From NCBI GenBank assembly GCA_009829735.1, contig CM020619.1, positions 29,972,063 through 30,036,062 on the forward strand: a stretch of 64,000 bases of DNA, read 5' to 3'. Origin of the DNA: Pyropia yezoensis (Eukaryota > Rhodophyta > Bangiophyceae > Bangiales > Bangiaceae). The notes below the pieces were generated by a model that saw nothing but the letters and a program-made list of their open reading frames with translations, was not told where the DNA came from and made no database searches. Shown here in pieces: positions 42,268 to 53,392 of the stretch. The number at the start of each line of letters is the position of its first letter. Positions within the stretch are counted from its first letter, which is position 1. Position numbers and translations under genes: made by a program.

Positions 42268-44637
42268 ATGGCGGACCCCCAGGTACCCGGGGGTGAGGAC
42301 GACCTCCTGCTTGAGGAGGAGGAGGAGGTGATGGTGGACGACGTTCCCGTCTTTGCCACCGCCGCCGAGTGCTTCGTGGCGAGCTCGTCGGAGGACGAGG
42401 ACGACCGGGTGACCGTTCGAGTGGCCTCGGAAGGCGCGCCGGGCGGGTTGTCGTCCGTGTGTAGCGGTACGACGGCTCCGTCGGGTGGCGGACAACCGCG
42501 TGCAGCAGTGGGCTCTACCTCTACTCCTCCGGCGGCCCGGATGGCTTCTGTAGCCGGTGCCGGCGCGGCTCTCCCTCAAGACGGTGTCGCCGGCGTGGCG
42601 GATGGTGGTGGCGGCACCCCGGCCAGTCCGGCGGGGCAAGACGGCGCGGGTGCCCGCCCGGTTGGTGTGTCCGCTGCGGTGGGTAGCGGGTCTACCCGTG
42701 CTTCCCCCGTGGTACCCACGTCGGGTCCGGGCGGCGGCAATGCTCTGCCCGCGGTGCCGCGGGCGCGTGATGGTCAAGAGGTATCTACCCCGATGGCAGT
42801 GGACTCCGGGAGTTACTCCTGGCGGGCGCCCGCCCTTCTTCTTCCTCCTCGGCCGCGCGCGCCTCCGGCGCCGGCCCCTCTGCCGGTGGGGCGTCCCCCG
42901 GCGCCCCCGATTTTTCCTGGTCCTGCCCGGGTTGCCCCGTTGGGTGGCGGCGTCGCCGTGGCGGCGGGTCAACCCGCCATGTCGATGTCCGACTTGGTGG
43001 CTCGGGTTCGGGGCCTGTCTGTGCAAGAGTCAATGGAGTCCGATGGGCGGATGCGGGTGGACTTCCACCTGCCCCATCCCCGTGGAGAGTCCTCCCGGCG
43101 GGTCAAGGTGGACCCGAGTTGGGAGCGGGAGTTGGTGCGGCTGGTCAACCAGCCGAACGCGATGCGAGTGGAACACCATTGGATCCTGAGTCAGCCGGAC
43201 GACCGGCATGCGCAGCTCTGGCGCACTCGGGTGGGACGGGGTGAGGTCTACCTCGACCCCAACTTCGGGGTATGCGACCTGATTGCCCCCGCGTTGCCGC
43301 GGGAGGTTGACTACCCGGCTAGTGCTCGGGAGATTGCGGCGGCGGCGGCGCCGGTTGCGTTCGGGGAGACGGTGGGCGATACCGGTCGGTATCCCGACTT
43401 CGCTTATTACCCGGGGGTATCCCCGTATCTGTCGTTGACTGCTCCCTACCCGCCTATGGCGGGTTTGAAGTCGGCGTCGAGCTGGCGACGTAACAATGGT
43501 GTCATGGCGGATGCGTTCCGCACCGATATAGCGTGTGCGTTGCAGACCGGCAACGGTCGTGCGCCTGTATACACTCCTGCGCGCCCGCCTCTGTGGCAGG
43601 AGGGGTGGGAACCCGCCCCTGCTTTCCGGTTTGACACCGGCCCTTGTCTCCGATACTTCGGGAGTGTGTTGGCCTCCCGACCGGTCCACCCGTTGCAGGG
43701 TACCTTTACTCTTGAGGTTACCCTCGTGCAGGCTTCTGCCTTCTTGCTGTCCGTCCGCCGGCAGGGGCGCCTGTTTCATCTTCCGACGGGTGTCCGTCGG
43801 CACATCGCGCAGTTGGGCGTGGACCTGATGGCTGCCAAGACCGGGTTGGCCCCGGAGTTCGAGGCCCTGCTGGCTGTTCACGATGCCTTTAACTGGGCTG
43901 GGGTGTTGTCCCTTCCCCCGTACCGGGACCCGCAGGCTGGGCCTTCCCCCTTGCCTCGTCACTCGTTGCGTATCCGGCGTACTCAGCCGGGTGAGCCCAG
44001 TTGCCATGGGTGGGCGTCCACCGAGGCTGTTGCTGACCTGGGTATTCCCATGGTTATCCATGACCCTTTTCAGGTCCTTGCCCCGTGGTTCGGTAACCCG
44101 ATACCGGTGGCGGTTGGCCGTCGTCCGCGAGAGTGGGGCTCTGCGGGTGGGGAGCGAGAGGTGTCCCGTCGTCGGGCGGAGCCCCTCCGGGGTTACGGTG
44201 GAGCCCCTTCGGTAGGGTCCTACAAGGCCTCGTATCAGGTGCCACCGGCTCCGGTGGTAGCCGTGTCGGCTCCTGTGGCTCCTCTGGCTGCGCCAGTGTC
44301 ACCTCCCGCCCCTGTCGTGCATGACGGGGGTCCCCGTCTCTGGTATGAGGGCGTTGACGCCCTTGTTACCCGCGCAATGCGGGAGGGTCTCTCTGTTAGC
44401 TGGGGGGATATCCCCCCAGGTGCTGCGCTGGTTGGGTCAGCGCGTTGCTTCGGTGGCGTGCTTGACCGCCTCCAGAAAGCTCTGGAGGACGTGGAGGCTG
44501 GCCGCAGTTCCCTCGTCCAGCTGTGCACCGAGGTAACTCGGGTGATTGACCGTCGTGACATTGCCGACCGGTGGAGCACGGATGTATACGCGCTTACGCG
44601 TGAGTGGCCTCCCTCGGGCAGTGGGTCTACCCACTGA
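42268..44637 (+). CDS. Antisense accessory protein of element C (family not recognised)
   Basis: 789 residues on the strand opposite to C gag-pol, between the 3' LTR and the end of pol. The ATG at 42268 has strong context (ttgcaccATGGcg); the open frame upstream has no ATG of comparable quality. The N-terminus is acidic (EEEEEVMVDD near 17-26), followed by an Ala/Gly/Pro-rich stretch to about residue 230. A globular region then contains the core shared with A and D near 455-520 (RYFGSV, RRQGRLFHLP). The C-terminal third is Pro/Val/Ala-rich, ending in a more helical segment. The frame has no stop although gag-pol of the same element is broken several times; high GC also favours long open frames. 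Function unknown. Confidence 0.8.
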   Translation: MADPQVPGGEDDLLLEEEEEVMVDDVPVFATAAECFVASSSEDEDDRVTVRVASEGAPGGLSSVCSGTTAPSGGGQPRAAVGSTSTPPAARMASVAGAGAALPQDGVAGVADGGGGTPASPAGQDGAGARPVGVSAAVGSGSTRASPVVPTSGPGGGNALPAVPRARDGQEVSTPMAVDSGSYSWRAPALLLPPRPRAPPAPAPLPVGRPPAPPIFPGPARVAPLGGGVAVAAGQPAMSMSDLVARVRGLSVQESMESDGRMRVDFHLPHPRGESSRRVKVDPSWERELVRLVNQPNAMRVEHHWILSQPDDRHAQLWRTRVGRGEVYLDPNFGVCDLIAPALPREVDYPASAREIAAAAAPVAFGETVGDTGRYPDFAYYPGVSPYLSLTAPYPPMAGLKSASSWRRNNGVMADAFRTDIACALQTGNGRAPVYTPARPPLWQEGWEPAPAFRFDTGPCLRYFGSVLASRPVHPLQGTFTLEVTLVQASAFLLSVRRQGRLFHLPTGVRRHIAQLGVDLMAAKTGLAPEFEALLAVHDAFNWAGVLSLPPYRDPQAGPSPLPRHSLRIRRTQPGEPSCHGWASTEAVADLGIPMVIHDPFQVLAPWFGNPIPVAVGRRPREWGSAGGEREVSRRRAEPLRGYGGAPSVGSYKASYQVPPAPVVAVSAPVAPLAAPVSPPAPVVHDGGPRLWYEGVDALVTRAMREGLSVSWGDIPPGAALVGSARCFGGVLDRLQKALEDVEAGRSSLVQLCTEVTRVIDRRDIADRWSTDVYALTREWPPSGSGSTH

Positions 44638-45115
44638 GGAGTGTTATTGTTTGTACTGGAGAGGGACCCGGTGGCCCTTATGGTGTCCGGGTAGTAGTGA
44701 GTATAAACTCATCCCCGTTGGGGGCATTGCTTGCCTCTGCTTGCTGCCCTGGGGAGTACCCCTTCTGGCTCAGTGGTGCCTTGCCTCCCGTCCAACTTCT
44801 TCCGGTTGGTTCATGCTTGAGGAGGTCATCCTCCCTCCCTATGTGTCTTGGCTTGGGGAGGTCATCCTCCCTTGTAAGCTCCCTAGTTACTTCGATATTA
44901 TCGGAGTTAGCCTTTACCTTTAAGTTAACTTATTAAGGTTCAGGTTTTACTTAGTTACTTAAGCTTGGCTCTACTTAGTTACCTAAGCTTGGTTCGACTT
45001 AGAAACCTAAGTCTGATTTGACTTAGAAACCTAAGTCTGCCGTAACCATGTCACACCCTACTTAGTATGTATAAGCCTCACCCCCCAACAGCCGAAGTCG
45101 GTGTCGGTCGGGTTG
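44638..45115. other. Space between the convergent antisense gene and pol of element C
   Basis: No gene. The stretch holds the four-unit hairpin repeat at 44949-45044. It is more AT-rich than the surrounding element sequence and may hold transcript ends for both convergent genes, although I see no clear AATAAA. Confidence 0.6.
44949..45044. repeat. Four tandem 24-bp units, each a small hairpin
   Basis: Units at 44949-44972, 44973-44996, 44997-45020 and 45021-45044 all begin ACTTAG and have an inverted core (CTTAG, four bases, then CTAAG or TTAAG). The spacing is exactly 24 bp. The array lies between the ends of two convergent genes. A terminator or RNA-structure role is conjecture. Confidence 0.9.
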
Positions 45116-48100
45116 TTACAGTAGGCGTCGTCGCCTCATGTAAGGCATGAGGAGTTGGCGGGGTATATTTGCCGCCTGGTCCCAGGTGGGTGAGTCGTAT
45201 CCGACCCACATAACCTTGACGTACCAGGGTCCTGGTAGGTCCGGGTCGGTGTGTCCGACCACGCTCTCTACTTGGTATGGAATCCCATCCGGTCCCACCG
45301 GGTCATCTGACCGGTGGGTTGTAAGAGCTTCATGTAGCAACCCAGCCGGTACCGGCTGAGGCTGTTCCGGCTTCGGAGCAGGTGTGACATCATACACACT
45401 GATGCGTTGGATCTCTGTATCGGAGTGTTAGATAACAGAGTGGTCATCTCTGTGGAGAATCTGGTACGGTCCCTTGACCGGTTGCATGAGCTTATTGCCC
45501 CGGAACTTCTGGTGTCTGATGTAAACCCAGTCACCTGTCATCAGGGTAGCGTTGCGCACCCGTGGTCGGGCGTCGAAGTTCTTCTTGTATCGAAGTTGCG
45601 TTCTGTCAAGGGCACCCTTGAGCTTAGGAATCATCCACGATAGCTTGGCCAACCAAGCTAGGTGGATGCGTTCGGCCGGTCGGCCTTTCGGTGTATCATA
45701 CCGAGTGCACCTGCCTGGCGGCAGCGTCAGGTTACCGACGCCTAGTGGCGTGACCCACTCCAGCGGAGCGATGTTCGTGCTCCGATGTGGCCTGGCATTG
45801 TATGCCAGGGTGAGTACGGACAGAAGCCTGTCCCAAGTGTTCGTGTGCTCGGCCACGTAGCACTGTAGCATCTTCACGATGGTGCGGTTGAACCGCTCCA
45901 CCTGTCCGTTGGTTTGCGGGTGGTAGTCGGATGCCCGACGTGGTTCGATGCCGAACATGCCCAGGACCTTAGTTCAGAATGCCGACGTAAGGTTTGCTCC
46001 GTTGTCGGAGAGGAGTTGCTTCATGACTCCGTATGCACTGATCCAGTGGTCAACCACTGCGTTCATGATGGTGTATGCCGTATCATTCGGGATGGCTGCC
46101 GCTCGTGACAGCTTGGTGAAGCGGTCCGACATGACCAGGATGTACCTGTTCCCTTCTTCCGTTACCGGAAGTGGCCCGAGTATGTCGATGGCGACCTGCT
46201 CGTTGGGCCCATCAGGTGGGAAAAGCTTCATGGCAGACGCCTGCCTATGTAGACTCATGCGGTTACGTGCACAGGGGTGGCATCCCCTTACGTGGTCGAC
46301 CACGTCGACGGCCATTGCTGGCCAGTAGAAGATCCTTCGCATTGCTGCGAACATACGTGAACCCCCCGGGTGTCCGGCTGTAGGGTTCTCATGTTCTCGT
46401 TCCATGACGGCTTGCCGTAGGGACACGGGAACCACGACTTGGTGTCGTCCATCGGCGGGTGCCCGCCGGTATATGAGTCCGTCTTCGTTCTCGGAGAAGA
46501 TGCCGGCCGTACCGGCTAGGAGGTTAGCACGATGACGTCTACAGTCATCGTCATCGGCCTGTGCCTCGCGGAAGTCCGCGAGGGTCAGTGGGCACGCAAG
46601 GTGTGCCATGGTATGGTCAACCATACCCTGGGTAGCGTTACCCACCATGCAGACCGGTACCACCGGGATGTCCTCGTCCACCTGGCGGGTATCCCCGCTC
46701 GGGGTGTCGAGTCGAGACAGCGCGTCTCCGAGGTGGTGGGTTGACCCAGCCTTATACATGGTACGGTAGTCGTGCTCGGCCATCTTCAGCCTCCATCGGG
46801 CTAGCCTCCCGTGGCTATCGGAATCCTTGTCACCAAGGTTGAGGAGCCATCGTAGGGGTTCGTGGTCGGACCTCACGATGAACCTGGAGCCCTCCAGGTA
46901 TGGACGGAGCAGTTGCACTGCCCATGTAACTCCGAGGCATTCACGCTCGGTGGCACTATAGTTACGCTCAGCCGGGTTGAGTGTCCGGCTGAAGTACCCC
47001 ACCGGACGTAGGTCCGGGATAACGTTATCGGAACCGATCAACGTCTCTCCCTGTAACAGGGTGCATCCCACTTGTGTATCACACGCATGGACATCGATGA
47101 CGAAGGTACCCCGTCTATGCGGTAACGCAAGGACGGGTGGGGATAGTAGGGCTCGCTTCATCGACTCGAATGCCTCCTCTTCGCTAGGCGAAGGGGGATG
47201 GAATACCTTGGGTAAGGTACTGCTCGTAAGAACCGTTAACGGTTTAGCTATCCGAGCAAAGTCCTTGACGAACCGTCGGTATACATTGCACACTCCCAGG
47301 AAGCTCTTGAGCTGCGTCTGGGTGTTAGGGAACCGAGCATCCCGGAGTGCCCGGGTATTGGCTTCGAGTACCCCTAGTTTACCAGGGGTTATCCGGTGGC
47401 CCAGATACTCGACCGTCTGTTGGAAGAAGGCGCACTTCTTCAGACGCAGGGTTACCTCGGCGTTCCTCAAGAGGGTGAGTACCTCGTCAACATGTTGCAC
47501 ATGGTCATCCATGTTACGCGAGAAGACGATGACGTCATCGAGGTACACTAGGCAGTTACGCCACTTCACCCCCGACAGTATAATGTCGATAGCCCGCTGG
47601 AATGTAGCGGGGGCGTTGGACAATCCGAAGGGCATCCTTAGGAACTCGTACACTCCACTGTGACAGACGAATGCCGTCTTGGGGATATCCTCATCCGCCA
47701 CCGGGATCTGCCAGTATCCGGCATTGCAGTCGATGGTGGTAAACACCGTAGCTTCCCCCAGGGAGTCGATGCATTCATCCATCCTTGGTAAAGGGTATGA
47801 GTCCTTCTTGGTTACCAAGCTGAGGCGTCGATAATCGATGCAAAACCGAGGGGTTTGATCCTTCTTCGGTACGATAACGACTGGGGCACCCCACTCCGAC
47901 ATCGAAGGTCGGATCACCTTAGCTGCACTCATCCTCTTCACTTCTCCATCAACGATCTCTCGTTGCATAGGTCCCGCTCGGTGCGGTTGTGACCGGGCGG
48001 GTCGTGCGCCTGGTACCAGGTCTATACGATGTTGTGTTGCCCCAATGGTACCTAAGGCCCCGCCTGTCCACATGACGTCATGCTTTCTAAGCATCCGTCG

Positions 48101-49187
48101 TACCCCTTCGGCTACCCAAGGGGGAAGGTGGTCGAGGTCAGCCTCGGCCAGGGCCTTCAGTGCTTCTTGGTGCTTTGGCGGCATGTCCGCCGGATCCGCC
48201 GATGGGTTAGGCTTCCCGTCATCGGGTTGCTGTCGCTCGGTGGTCTCGGCGACCGCCAGCACCTCAAGTGGTTCCACTTGACCTTCCTTGTCCGGGGTAA
48301 GGATATCTCCTTCGTAGAGCTCGGCAATCCCGAGGATAGTTCCCATCGGGAGGGTGACTGCCTTACGGCGATAGTTCGCCATCACTAGGAGGGACGACCG
48401 TCTCCGACAACGGCTCAAAGCGAGTTCGCTTGGCCAACCGAAGTGTCTTCGGCTCGACGCTTGCGTACACCTCAGCCACGTTAACGTGGCTCCCTTCTAG
48501 CGTCAGGTCCCTGACGATAGCCGTATGTCCTCGCTTCGTCCCGTCGGCTTCTTGAAGCTCGACGGTCCTCCGGCCTGGCCGGATTGCATCAACGTGGACG
48601 TTGATGAAGGTGCACCCCAGTATGCAGGGCACCGATAGCGTCTCACATACCAGGAAGTCAACTTCCGTAGTAAGTTCCCCGATGGTAACCCGCAGCGACA
48701 TCGCTGCGGTCGTACGAACGAGGCGACCATTCGCGTCCTTGATGGTGGGTCCCCGAGTCACTCTGACTCGCGGAAGCCACTTGTCCGGGAGGGTATCCTT
48801 CCGGATAAGGTTGGGTCCGGCCCCTGTATCCAGTACAGGGTAGTACGATCGTGTCGACTGGGGGTCAACCCCCAGTGTAGCTGATACCTTGAAGTTCTCC
48901 AAGGTGAACAGTACGTGACCTACACCGATATCCGGTGTGGCTCGGGCATCCTGGACAGGGCCCTTGTCTGGTTCAACGTGACGGGGCATCCCGTCCTCTT
49001 CTCCCAACCTTGGTGGTTGGTCATCAATCCCCTGACGCCGTGTCGTCGGGGCCGGAAGGTGTACCCGGGGGTTGATGCGGCATCGGCTCAACCGCGCTCT
49101 CCGTGGGGCTTTCCCCGCGGTACTCCGGGGTGGCTTGCTTGGGTTACCCCAGCGCCCCCCGGTCATCCTTCCTCTTACTCGTTTCCC
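45116..49187 (-). pseudogene. pol: Element C pol, broken
   Basis: Pol runs in the -1 frame from the slippery site at 49181-49187. The protease (VLDTGAGPNLIRKD) is in the first segment (to 48363). A frameshift, probably with a small deletion, lies near 48385-48400. The next segment holds RT (RFCIDYRRLS, intact YLDD), RNase H and integrase. A TGA at 45974-45976 interrupts integrase just after the second catalytic Asp (SDNGANLTSAF). The third segment holds the integrase Glu (HPQTNGQVERFNR) and GPYQIL. A TAA at 45428-45430 follows. The chromodomain (WYVKVMWVGYDSPTWD) ends at 45116. All three segments after the frameshift share one frame, so the stops are simple nonsense changes. Confidence 0.92.
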
Positions 49188-51358
49188 ATGCTCGGCCGGG
49201 TACTGTCCGCCGGGCCATCCGGCTGAGGAGGTGCCTCCTCGACGGCCAGTACTCCACCTGGAGCTGGCTGCCTACCCGGTGCGGGTCCGTGTGCTCTGGC
49301 GGGATACCCCCCGGTGGATGCCTTGCGTTGCGCCGCTGCCCGCTGAGACTCCTCGGGGATGAGTGGGCAGGAAGACACCCAGTGCTGGGGATCCCCACAC
49401 AACATACACCCGGACGTGCCGGTCCTCCCTTGAGTTCGCATCGGGGTAGCCCCGTAGCTACGGTTGCCTCCCTCGGGCGCCCGAGTGCCTGCTCCCTGGT
49501 AGGCCTTGGGTCCTTGGGTCAACCGGAACATGGACTCCCCCAACCGGTTGGGTCGGCCCGCAATCTGCGGAGGTGCCTCCGTGCGCACCGCCCATGTTGG
49601 CAAGGGTTGGTGAGGGTTACCCGTCACCGGGGATTACCCCGTAGTCCGTACGTACGGGACGCGACGTCCCGCTCCTTCGTTGACCTGGAACTGGGTTCCA
49701 GCCGGGGAGATGTACGCTACCGTACCATGCTCATCAATCACCGGCGTCGCCGGTAGCAACAGGTGGCCCTGTTGGTCGACTAGAGGTTCATCTTCACCGG
49801 TAGGGGCATGTTCGGTTGCCACCAGTACTGGTGCGGCCTTACGTTCCACCTTCTCTTGCCTCGGTACAGGGGTAAGACTGGGCTTGCCTCCCTCACCCTT
49901 GGGCTTCGGGGCCAAGGCACATTCCGGGTGTAGCACCCGGTAGGCGTCCCCTAGGGACTTGCACATATGCATCAGTCGACTGCAGTTCGTCCGGGCCGTA
50001 TTGGCTCCCCGTGCGGATATCCGCACGTAGTTGGGTACTCCTGCGAACAGGATGGCCCGTAGTTCCCCTTCACCGAGGAGTTTCCCCAGCTCGTAGTCGA
50101 GCTCTTGGATCCGGCGTCCAAACATCTCCTCATCCTCCCAGAACTGGGCGGTGGCAGTGCGAAGGGCCCGATAGTGGTCCTCGCACTTGTCCTCACTGAG
50201 GTAGCTGCTCAGCAGCTCCTTGAGAATCCCACGGTAATCCATGGGGGTGGCCGCGACCCTCATTCCCGGCATCGGGGATGCCTGGCGAAGAATGCCTCGC
50301 ACCCGTTCATCAACAAAGAACGGGAGGATCTCCAGGGCCAGCCCCTCGTTGACGAGCGCCTTGTCCGCGGCTGCCTTGAAGCTAGTCAAGAAGCCAATGA
50401 CTGCCAACGGACGTCCGTTGGGGCCCCCGAACATAGGGATTCCCTTCATAAGGGTCTGCATAGAGCGGATCGCCCGATGCGACGTATTTCGCATCGATTC
50501 CGATACGGTGGTAGAGCGGTCCTCCAAATGATAACGTTCCGGAGTAAGAACCGACCGGAAGACCTCGTTGACGATCTCCGTGTCAGCGTCCTGGATATCC
50601 AGTCGCTTAGCCAGTTGATGAGCAAGCTCATCGGACTCCATCCGCTTCAGTAGGCTCGCAGTTACCTGCGCGGTCATAGCCTTCACCACTGAGGATGGTA
50701 CTTCCGGCGTCGGCACCTCGGGAACCCGAGTTGCCTGGCCTGCTTCGTCGTGGGGATACTGTGAGAGGGTACCCCCTCCCCCAATGACCGACTCTCCACC
50801 GGCGTAAGTATCCGCCGGGTCGTGTCCGCGGAGTCCGCTTCGGGTGCTCCGAGCGTATCGCTCCGTGTGACTCCGTTCCAACTCTGCCGACGAGTCGGAT
50901 CCATACCCCATTGTGTCCGGGGGTCGTCCAGGAGTAGCAACACCGGGGTTGACCCTGGTGGACTCCGAAAGTAGTCCGGCCGGTTCAAACCGTACCGGTG
51001 TGGGAGGAACACGACGGGGTCCCGTCGTGTGGCGTGTTGACATCAACACTGCCATTGCGTCCTCCGTCCGCTCCTGGCGAGCGTCGAGTCCGGAAAACCG
51101 GGCCTCGATGCGGGCCAATGATGCCATCAGGGAATCCCCTGGTGAAGGAGGCGGCGGAGTGAGGTCGGTCGACGACAGTTGAGGCGGGCCCCCGCCTCCT
51201 GCCGTCCGAGCCGTGCCGAACGTCGATCCGGCACCGGAAAGCATTGGCGTCTCAATGTTGTCGATCGGGTTCCCGATCCCGGTTCCCGTAGTCACCTCCG
51301 GGGTCGGCGTCGACGCCGATCCGTCATCTTGAACGTTCCCCGTCTCTTGGGTAGACAT
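49175..51358 (-). pseudogene. gag: Element C gag with one in-frame stop
   Basis: About 727 codons from ATG 51358 to TAA 49175-49177, with a single internal TAA at 49634-49636 in the same frame. The N-terminal third is Thr/Pro/Gly-rich. A helical capsid-like middle follows. The C-terminal part after the internal stop has a CCHC knuckle (CMLCGDPQHWVSSC). The internal stop would remove the knuckle and prevent frameshifting into pol. GGGAAAC precedes the final stop by two codons. Confidence 0.88.
49181..49187 (-). promoter_or_regulatory. Slippery heptamer GGGAAAC of element C
   Basis: On the minus strand the phase is G GGA AAC relative to gag, followed by GAG and TAA. Pol continues in the -1 frame with no start codon needed. 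A downstream stem is possible from the CCGGGG...CCCCGG complementarity, but it begins about 18 nt away. Confidence 0.75.
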
Positions 51359-51564
51359 AGTCACAATCAGTCAACCGACGTAACAATCACCACGAATAAG
51401 AGAGCGAGGGGGTAGATTGGGGAGAGTAACAGTAGATCACAGTCACAGGTAAAAGCTCAACACAATCGATCAGGTCGCAACACCACGAGTACAAGAAAAG
51501 GACCGGATCCCAATCCGTGTGCCAGGGCCGAAGACGGCGTCACCACGAGGTTGACGGAAGCCCG

Positions 51565-51582
51565 TCCCCTGCTGCTCCACCA
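51565..51582 (-). other. Element C primer-binding site
   Basis: The minus strand reads TGGTGGAGCAGCAGGGGA one base after the 5' LTR, identical to A and D. Confidence 0.85.
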
Positions 51583-51583
51583 A

Positions 51584-51945
51584 TGTAGCACAATAGGCAT
51601 CCGTCGCACGTCCACTCTCAGGGAACACTCACCAGGGGGATCGGCACCAACGTCACCGGGAGGCCAAGGTTGCTGTCCTTGGAGCGCAAGCCACGGGACC
51701 AAGATGGGAGCCCAGATGGGAGGGGTTTGTTGTTCTACCTTGGCCGGCGGTGGATTCGCCGCCGGCCCCCTCGTTATAAACCCTCGGAGACACTACTAAC
51801 TACCCTCCACCCCAAGATGCAAGTCCCTCTGGTCATACGTAACTTATAGATACCGTGACCAGTCCGGACTCTCAAATTGAAAGCCCAGGATTAGAAGTAG
51901 CCCCCCTAATATTAGGGTCACACTACAGACAACCACATTGCTACA
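51584..51945 (-). repeat. Element C 5' LTR (right end)
   Basis: 362 bp with ends TGTAGCA and TGCTACA as read on the plus strand. The primer-binding site on its left side identifies it as the 5' LTR of the minus-strand element. Confidence 0.94.
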
Positions 51946-51950
51946 GCAAC
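51946..51950. repeat. Right target-site duplication of element C (GCAAC)
   Basis: This matches 41306-41310; element F sequence resumes after it. Confidence 0.87.
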
Positions 51951-52697
51951 CTTGTGTCCGAAGGGCCACGGGGGGGGGAAGGAGTTGGAGGGGAAGCGGA
52001 CCGGCTACCCTCACCGATGGGAGCGGGGTTGCCCAACTGCCCCGACGGGGTAGCCATGACTGACCGCTCTCCAATGGGGACGGGGGGGGGGAAGAGTGTG
52101 GATACCACCCCCACCCTTAAAGTGAGGGCGAGGGAGACGCACGCAGACCGGTGGCAGCGAGGATGAGTAGCGGGAGTGGTGGGGACGGAGGCCGTCCTCG
52201 CAGCGAGCACCCGTTGCCACCCCCCTCGCTACGATCCACCCCTCTCGGGTGGACAGGCGGCCCTCTTCTACCCCTCAGCCCCCCGACAAGGGGCCGAGGG
52301 GGGGGGTGCACCAGAGGCCCCCAAACCCCTCGCTCCCGGCTACGCCAGGAGAGCCAGTCCCCTCACGGCCCCACCCTGTGCGGGCAGGGCCGTGGGAGGC
52401 GACAGGCCCTATCCTTGCTGCGTCCCCCACCCCTCAGGTGGTGATTTTGAGGGGGGTGTCTCCACATATCCCTCCCCCTGTCGTTCAACGGGGGCGGACA
52501 CGATTGTCTCCCCAGGGGAGAAAACCATGGGACCGAGCTGACCCAGTGTCATCCACCCCCCCCGTGGGGATGGGTACACTCGGCGGTGGGGACGGCATGC
52601 TGCCAAGTGGCATTGCCTCCACCGCCCGTTTGGCGCTGGGGGGGAGTGTCCCTCAGTGTCTGGGTCGCGGGTCGCAACCCTATGGAGGTGTGGGAAG
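51951..52697. other. Element F 3' region, right part, no intact gene
   Basis: A GC-rich stretch with runs of G and C and only small overlapping frames. A purine-rich patch (52684-52697, with ggaggtgtgggaag) directly before the LTR can serve as the polypurine tract. The conserved core of the antisense gene was not found here. Confidence 0.6.
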
Positions 52698-53387
52698 TGT
52701 AGGGACCCTATGGGCCCTCCACGTGGGGGGACCTCGTAGAGATCGCGTGGTACCCCTGCGTCCACCTTCCTAATGAGGAGGACGGGGCCGACTTGGCCCC
52801 CCGGGATTTTACTGGCTTCCGATTGGTCCCCTCCTATGGAGGCGGGACCGGGGCGCTATTGATTCTGGGGCCCATTTCGGGATTCCCAGTGTATGGGATT
52901 TTCCCCTGGCCGGAATTGGCCTCTGGTCAATAATCCGGGATGGGATGCATTTGGGGTTTGGATTGTGATTGCGTATTTTGCGTGATTGTGAGATTGGGGA
53001 GATCTTGAGTTCTGGCACTGATGTCCGGCGGGGCTCCTCTTCCCCGTATCTTGGAGATTCCTGCCCCGCTGGCAGGGATGATCCGTGGGGGAGGGGGCCC
53101 TCCGGACATGTTGGAGGGTTTTGATTGGCCCGCACGTGGCCCGGTGTGGAGGGTTGGTAGGTGCGGGTGAGAGAGGGTAAGAGTGTGCGTGGGGGTGCGC
53201 GTTGCTTCCCCCTTCGAAAAAAACAGACTTGCGTGTGCTTGAACACTGTCGTCCTGGTCGCGGATCCCCGCGTGAACAAGCCAGGCGGTCGGCGGCTCAG
53301 AATCTCTCCGGTCTCCCCGCGTTCTTGGTGGGTTGTTTCTCTGTGTGTTCTGGGTGCTAGGCGCCTAAGGTACGTAAAACCACTATA
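52698..53387 (+). repeat. Element F 3' LTR
   Basis: 690 bp matching 17522-18211. It starts TGTAGGG and ends CTATA where the 5' copy ends CTACA. CGGCG follows. Confidence 0.92.
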
Positions 53388-53392
53388 CGGCG
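53388..53392. repeat. Right target-site duplication of element F (CGGCG)
   Basis: This matches 17517-17521. Confidence 0.88.

Larger units (their letters stand above)
41311..51945 (-). mobile_element. Element C: chromovirus on the minus strand, nested in element F
   Basis: Two LTRs of 361 and 362 bp in the same orientation have ends TGTAGCA...TGCTACA (the first T is G in the left copy) and are flanked by GCAAC. On the minus strand the order is 5' LTR, primer-binding site, gag, frameshift site, pol, chromodomain, then an antisense gene, polypurine tract and 3' LTR. The LTRs differ at about four positions, so C is younger than F and older than A. gag and pol carry three in-frame stops and one frameshift. 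Confidence 0.92.
17522..53387 (+). mobile_element. Element F: old Ty3/gypsy element containing two nested insertions
   Basis: Two 690-bp LTRs in the same orientation (17522-18211 and 52698-53387) are bounded by the duplication CGGCG. The internal parts are 18212-18573, 36137-41310 and 51951-52697; the rest is nested elements A and C. Without them F is about 7.7 kb. The order is LTR, primer-binding site, gag, frameshift site, pol, 3' region, LTR. The LTRs differ at roughly twenty positions, more than those of A, C or D, so F inserted first. Its pol is broken and lacks the chromodomain, so F is inactive. Confidence 0.88.

Noticed and set aside
44949-45044. Four evenly spaced 24-bp units as a CRISPR array
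   Set aside because: There are no distinct spacers: the repeats are contiguous and lie inside a retrotransposon of a eukaryote.
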